A stretch of 7,520 nt of DNA from assembly GCA_041691815.1 (NCBI GenBank), contig JBEPTZ010000176.1:1-7520 (forward strand), written 5' to 3'. This document shows positions 5,274 through 7,520 of this stretch, piece by piece (position 1 is the stretch's first letter; each line of letters starts with the position of its first letter). The translations under genes and the position numbers were made by a program. This DNA is from 70-18 sp041691815 (lineage in GTDB: Bacteria; Pseudomonadota; Alphaproteobacteria; Acetobacterales; Acetobacteraceae). Below the pieces are notes generated by a model. That model searched no databases, had not been told where the DNA came from, and saw only the letters and a program-made list of their open reading frames with translations.

Positions 5274-6245
5274 ATGACAGCCAAACCCAGCCCACCGCCT
5301 CCGAATCGGGGCCGCATCTACGACAGCGTACTGGCGACGATCGGCGCCACGCCGCTGGTTCGGCTGCCGCGCATCGCGGCACAGGACCACCACGTTGCCG
5401 ATCTCGTGCTGAAACTGGAGTTTTTCAACCCGCTGGGCTCGGTCAAGGACCGCATCGGCCTGGCGATGGTCGACGCCGCCGAGGCCGAGGGGCTGATCCG
5501 CCCTGGCCACTCGGTGCTGGTGGAGCCGACCTCGGGCAATACCGGCATCGCGCTGGCCTTCGTCGCCGCCGCGCGCGGCTACCGGCTGATCGTCTGCATG
5601 CCGGAAGGTGCCTCGATCGAGCGGCGCAAGATGATGCGGCTGCTGGGGGCGGAGCTGCAGCTGACGCCGTCCGGCGCTGGCATGGCCGGGGCGATTGCCC
5701 GCGCCGAGGCGGTGGTGGCCGCCACGCCGGATGCCTGGATGCCGCGTCAGTTCGACAATCCGGCCAATCCCGCGATCCATGCCGCCACCACGGCGGAGGA
5801 AATCTGGGCCGATACCGCCGGCGCGGTGGATATCGTGGTCGGCGGCGTCGGCACCGGCGGCACGCTGACCGGCATCGCCCGGGCGCTGCTGCCGCGCCGG
5901 CCGGGGCTGCGGGTTTTCGTGGTGGAGCCGACGGAAAGTGCCGTGCTGTCCGGCGACGAGCCGGGGCCTCACGGCGTGCAGGGCATCGGCGCCGGCTTCC
6001 ATCCGGCGGTGCTGGACATGACGCTGATGGCCGGCATCATCCAGGTCAGCGAGCCCGAGGCGATCGCCGCCGCCCGGCTGAGCGCGCTGATCGAGGGGCT
6101 GCCAATCGGCATCTCCTCGGGGGCGGCGCTGCATGCCGGCATGGAACTGGCGCGCCAGCCGGAAAACGCCGGCCAGTTGATCGTCGCCATCGCCCCGTCC
6201 TTCGCCGAGCGTTATTTGTCCACCGCGCTGTTCGCCGGGCTGTAG
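5274..6245 (+). CDS. cysK: Cysteine synthase (O-acetylserine sulfhydrylase)
   Basis: This PLP enzyme makes L-cysteine from O-acetylserine and sulfide, the last step of sulfur assimilation. The 323-residue protein has Lys58 in NPLGSVKDR as the PLP Schiff-base lysine, the substrate loop EPTSGNTG (84-91), the phosphate-binding GTGGT (193-197), QGIGAGF (236-242), GISSGAA (279-285) and, near the end, APSFAERYLST (307-317), whose Ser309 should contact the PLP ring nitrogen. SIERRK (114-119) and the overall pattern resemble CysK more than CysM. A short Pro-rich N-terminus (PSPPPPNRGR) precedes the fold. AAGG lies 7 bases before the ATG. It is divergent from the rrf2 gene, suggesting shared control. 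No cysE is present in the window. Confidence 0.95.
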   Translation: MTAKPSPPPPNRGRIYDSVLATIGATPLVRLPRIAAQDHHVADLVLKLEFFNPLGSVKDRIGLAMVDAAEAEGLIRPGHSVLVEPTSGNTGIALAFVAAARGYRLIVCMPEGASIERRKMMRLLGAELQLTPSGAGMAGAIARAEAVVAATPDAWMPRQFDNPANPAIHAATTAEEIWADTAGAVDIVVGGVGTGGTLTGIARALLPRRPGLRVFVVEPTESAVLSGDEPGPHGVQGIGAGFHPAVLDMTLMAGIIQVSEPEAIAAARLSALIEGLPIGISSGAALHAGMELARQPENAGQLIVAIAPSFAERYLSTALFAGL

Positions 6246-6261
6246 CCGGCCCGGCTTGCGG

Positions 6262-6276
6262 CCGGCGAGACGCCGG
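6262..6276 (+). terminator. Short GC hairpin after cysK
   Basis: CCGGCG (6262-6267) and CGCCGG (6271-6276) form a perfect 6-bp stem with loop AGA, 16 bp past the cysK stop, followed by only TTGT. This is a weak intrinsic terminator candidate or attenuator in the 62-bp spacer before the epimerase gene. A second small stem, CCGCT (6286-6290) with AGCGG (6296-6300), partly covers the epimerase ribosome site. Confidence 0.35.
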
Positions 6277-6307
6277 TTGTAGATGCCGCTCGCAAAGCGG
6301 AGCGACC

Positions 6308-7291
6308 ATGACCATTCTGCTCACCGGGGCGGCCGGCTTCATCGGTTCTCATGTCGCACAGGCGTTGCTGGCGCGCGGCGAGCAGGTGGTCGGCGTCGAC
6401 AACCTCAACGCGTATTATGATGTGGGGCTGAAACAGGCGCGGTTGCGCCAGTTGGCGGACCTGCCCGGCTTCCGGTTCCAGCAGGCCGATATCGCCGACC
6501 GCGCAGCGATGGCCGAGGTCGTGGCGGCGCAGCCGGCGATCACCCGGATCATCCACCTGGCCGCCCAGGCCGGGGTGCGCTATTCGATCAGCGAACCGTT
6601 CGCCTATGCCAGCAGCAACCTGCTGGGCCACCTGGTGATCCTGGAGATCGCCCGGAATCTGCCGCGCCTGGAACACCTGGTCTATGCCAGCTCGTCCTCG
6701 GTGTATGGCGCCAACCGCAAGCTGCCGTTCGCCGAAAGCGACCGGGTGGAGACGCCGCTGTCGCTCTACGCCGCCACCAAGCTGGCCGACGAGCTGATGA
6801 GCTACGCCTACGCGCACCAATACGGCGTGCCGCAGACCGGGCTGCGGTTCTTCACCGTCTATGGCCCGTGGGGCCGGCCGGACATGGCGTATTTCAGCTT
6901 CGCCGAGGCGATTCTGGCCGGCCGCCCGATCACCATCTACGACGGCGGGCGGCTGCGGCGGGATTTCACCTATATCGACGACATCGTCGCCGGCGTGCTC
7001 GGCTGCCTGGATCGGCCGCCGGCGAGCGGGCTGCCGGCCAGGGTGCTGAATATCGGCAATCACCAGAGCGAGGCGGTGGAAACCCTGGTCCGGCTGCTGG
7101 AGGCCGGGCTTGGGCGCCAGGCGATTCTACAGGATGTGCCGCGGCCGCTGGCCGATGTCGAGGAAACCTGCGCCGATCTGGGCGCGATCAACGCGCTGAC
7201 CGGCTATCTGCCGAGCACGCCGCTGGCCGTTGGAATCCCACGTTTCGTCGCGTGGTTCCTGCGCTGGCGGGCGAGCAACGCGGCTATCTGA
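6308..7291 (+). CDS. NAD-dependent epimerase, probable UDP-glucuronate 4-epimerase
   Basis: This extended short-chain dehydrogenase/reductase probably interconverts UDP-glucuronate and UDP-galacturonate for surface polysaccharide or LPS. The 327-residue protein has the NAD-binding TGAAGFIGSH (6-15), VGVDNLNAYYDVGLKQARL (28-46) typical of the CapI/LpsL-type family, HLAAQAGVRYSI (83-94), SSSSVYG (128-134), and the catalytic Tyr154/Lys158 in YAATK. TVYGPWGRPDMA (183-194), RRDFTYIDDIV (217-227), and the C-terminal ALTGYLPSTPLAVGI also fit. SSSVYG in place of TDEVYG argues against a dTDP-glucose dehydratase. The start has GGAG 4 bases upstream. The frame stays open far upstream, but that part overlaps cysK in another frame and is not coding. 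The exact substrate cannot be settled from sequence. Confidence 0.88.
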   Translation: MTILLTGAAGFIGSHVAQALLARGEQVVGVDNLNAYYDVGLKQARLRQLADLPGFRFQQADIADRAAMAEVVAAQPAITRIIHLAAQAGVRYSISEPFAYASSNLLGHLVILEIARNLPRLEHLVYASSSSVYGANRKLPFAESDRVETPLSLYAATKLADELMSYAYAHQYGVPQTGLRFFTVYGPWGRPDMAYFSFAEAILAGRPITIYDGGRLRRDFTYIDDIVAGVLGCLDRPPASGLPARVLNIGNHQSEAVETLVRLLEAGLGRQAILQDVPRPLADVEETCADLGAINALTGYLPSTPLAVGIPRFVAWFLRWRASNAAI

Positions 7292-7312
7292 CGCCACGGC
7301 GAAGAAAGGGGG

Positions 7313-7341
7313 TTGACCGCCCCCGAGGTCTCCCGTAAACC
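7313..7341 (+). promoter_or_regulatory. Weaker upstream promoter candidate for putative rRNA leader
   Basis: TTGACC (7313-7318) and TAAACC (7336-7341) are separated by exactly 17 bases, a plausible sigma-70-type pair 22 bp past the epimerase stop. The -10 is a weak match. The -35 also lies in the loop of a small stem, GGGGG (7308-7312) with CCCCC (7320-7324), which has no T-run and is unlikely to be a strong terminator. Confidence 0.4.
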
Positions 7342-7366
7342 CCGGCTCACCGAAGCGGATCGGTGC

Positions 7367-7395
7367 TTGCATCGCCGCCGCGGTTCAGATATAAC
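7367..7395 (+). promoter_or_regulatory. Strong sigma-70-like promoter with GC-rich discriminator
   Basis: TTGCAT (7367-7372) and TATAAC (7390-7395) are separated by 17 bases. The next bases, TCCCGGCC, form a GC-rich discriminator, a known feature of stringently controlled rRNA and tRNA promoters. Transcription would start near 7402 and read rightward into the leader elements. No coding start follows within the window. Confidence 0.65.
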
Positions 7396-7402
7396 TCCCG
7401 GC

Positions 7403-7421
7403 CTTGCGCTGAGAGCGCGAG
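7403..7421 (+). other. Leader hairpin next to promoter start
   Basis: CTTGCGCT (7403-7410) pairs with AGCGCGAG (7414-7421), 8 pairs including one G-U, closing a GAG loop. It would be at the extreme 5' end of a transcript from the promoter at 7367-7395 and may stabilise it. Confidence 0.5.
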
Positions 7422-7438
7422 TCGGCCCAAGGGTCGGT

Positions 7439-7455
7439 GCCTGCGATACGCAGGC
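7439..7455 (+). promoter_or_regulatory. boxB-like hairpin
   Basis: GCCTGCG (7439-7445) pairs perfectly with CGCAGGC (7449-7455) around an ATA loop. It lies 14 bp before the boxA-like element, the usual boxB-then-boxA order of rRNA antitermination sites. The stem is certain; the role depends on the rRNA leader assignment. Confidence 0.5.
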
Positions 7456-7469
7456 GTCGGTGTTTGGAT

Positions 7470-7482
7470 TGTTCATTGAAAA
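7470..7482 (+). promoter_or_regulatory. boxA-like antitermination element
   Basis: TGTTCATTGAAAA matches the E. coli rRNA boxA TGCTCTTTAACAA at 9 of 13 positions. boxA RNA is bound by NusB-NusE to protect rRNA transcription from early termination. Its place after a stable hairpin and a strong promoter supports the call. Confidence 0.55.
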
Positions 7483-7520
7483 TCATATCAGGAATAGGAA
7501 GGGATACGTTGGCGGCGTCC

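Larger units (their letters stand above)
7396..7520 (+). ncRNA. Putative rRNA operon leader (partial, runs off window)
   Basis: No coding sequence is evident here. After the promoter come a hairpin at 7403-7421, a boxB-like hairpin at 7439-7455, a boxA-like element at 7470-7482 and GGAAGGGATACG with GGCGGCG at 7497-7517. Order and content resemble the antitermination region of bacterial rRNA leaders, and GGAAGGGAT-N-GGCGGCG sequences are, to my recollection, common in alphaproteobacterial rRNA leaders and 16S-23S spacers. No mature 16S sequence is visible, so the gene would have to start beyond 7520. A different stable RNA or ribosomal operon is the main alternative. Confidence 0.55.

Noticed and set aside
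5188..5382. 65-residue N-terminal extension of the Rrf2 protein
   Set aside because: It would cross the divergent spacer and enter cysK; the conserved Rrf2 N-terminus begins at 5187 with a good ribosome site.
5057..6307. Long upstream open extension of the epimerase frame
   Set aside because: It overlaps the well-supported cysK gene in another frame and translates to Arg/Gly/Ala-rich noise; the real epimerase begins at 6308 with a TGAAGFIG motif and a GGAG site.
7308..7324. GGGGG/CCCCC stem as an epimerase terminator
   Set aside because: The stem is only 5 bp, has no T-run on either side, and overlaps a plausible -35 box.

Overview
This GC-rich window comes from a bacterial chromosome, most likely an alphaproteobacterium. 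The protein sequences and the AT-rich hairpin repeats scattered through otherwise GC-rich spacers suggest Acetobacteraceae, but that family call rests on general recollection and no species can be named. There are eight protein-coding genes. The right edge looks like the promoter and leader of a ribosomal RNA operon.

Left part (184-3866, minus strand): a complete high-affinity phosphate importer in the order pstS-pstC-pstA-pstB. The genes are tightly packed (8-bp gap, 4-bp overlap, 25-bp gap). A candidate PhoB-binding site lies about 65 bp upstream of pstS. No phoU or phoB follows pstB within the window. The operon is bracketed by AT-rich palindromic repeats: a 34-bp sequence at 1-34 recurs exactly, inverted, at 4000-4033.

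Centre (4051-6245): on the minus strand, an Rrf2-family regulator gene leads a two-gene unit with a 1-Cys peroxiredoxin (Prx6 type). Divergent from it across 86 bp is a cysteine synthase (O-acetylserine sulfhydrylase) gene. The regulator has no cysteine at all, so it cannot hold the iron-sulfur cluster of IscR/NsrR-type relatives. It ends in Asn-Phe-Thr-Ile, a free C-terminal isoleucine like the tail serine acetyltransferase inserts into the cysteine synthase active site. Together with the divergent cysK this suggests, as an untested hypothesis, a cysteine-status switch like the Firmicutes CymR-CysK pair, with a peroxidase as co-regulated output. This is the most interesting item in the window.

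Right part (6308-7520): a nucleotide-sugar epimerase, best matched to UDP-glucuronate 4-epimerase, probably for surface polysaccharide. It is followed by about 230 bp without a gene. That stretch holds one strong sigma-70-like promoter with a GC-rich discriminator, one weaker promoter, two hairpins, a boxA-like element and a GGAAGGGAT-type element. This layout resembles an rRNA leader with an antitermination site; the 16S gene itself would lie beyond the window.

The long antisense open frames, including those of 413 and 437 codons opposite pst and prx/rrf2, look like products of high-GC codon bias and are not annotated.
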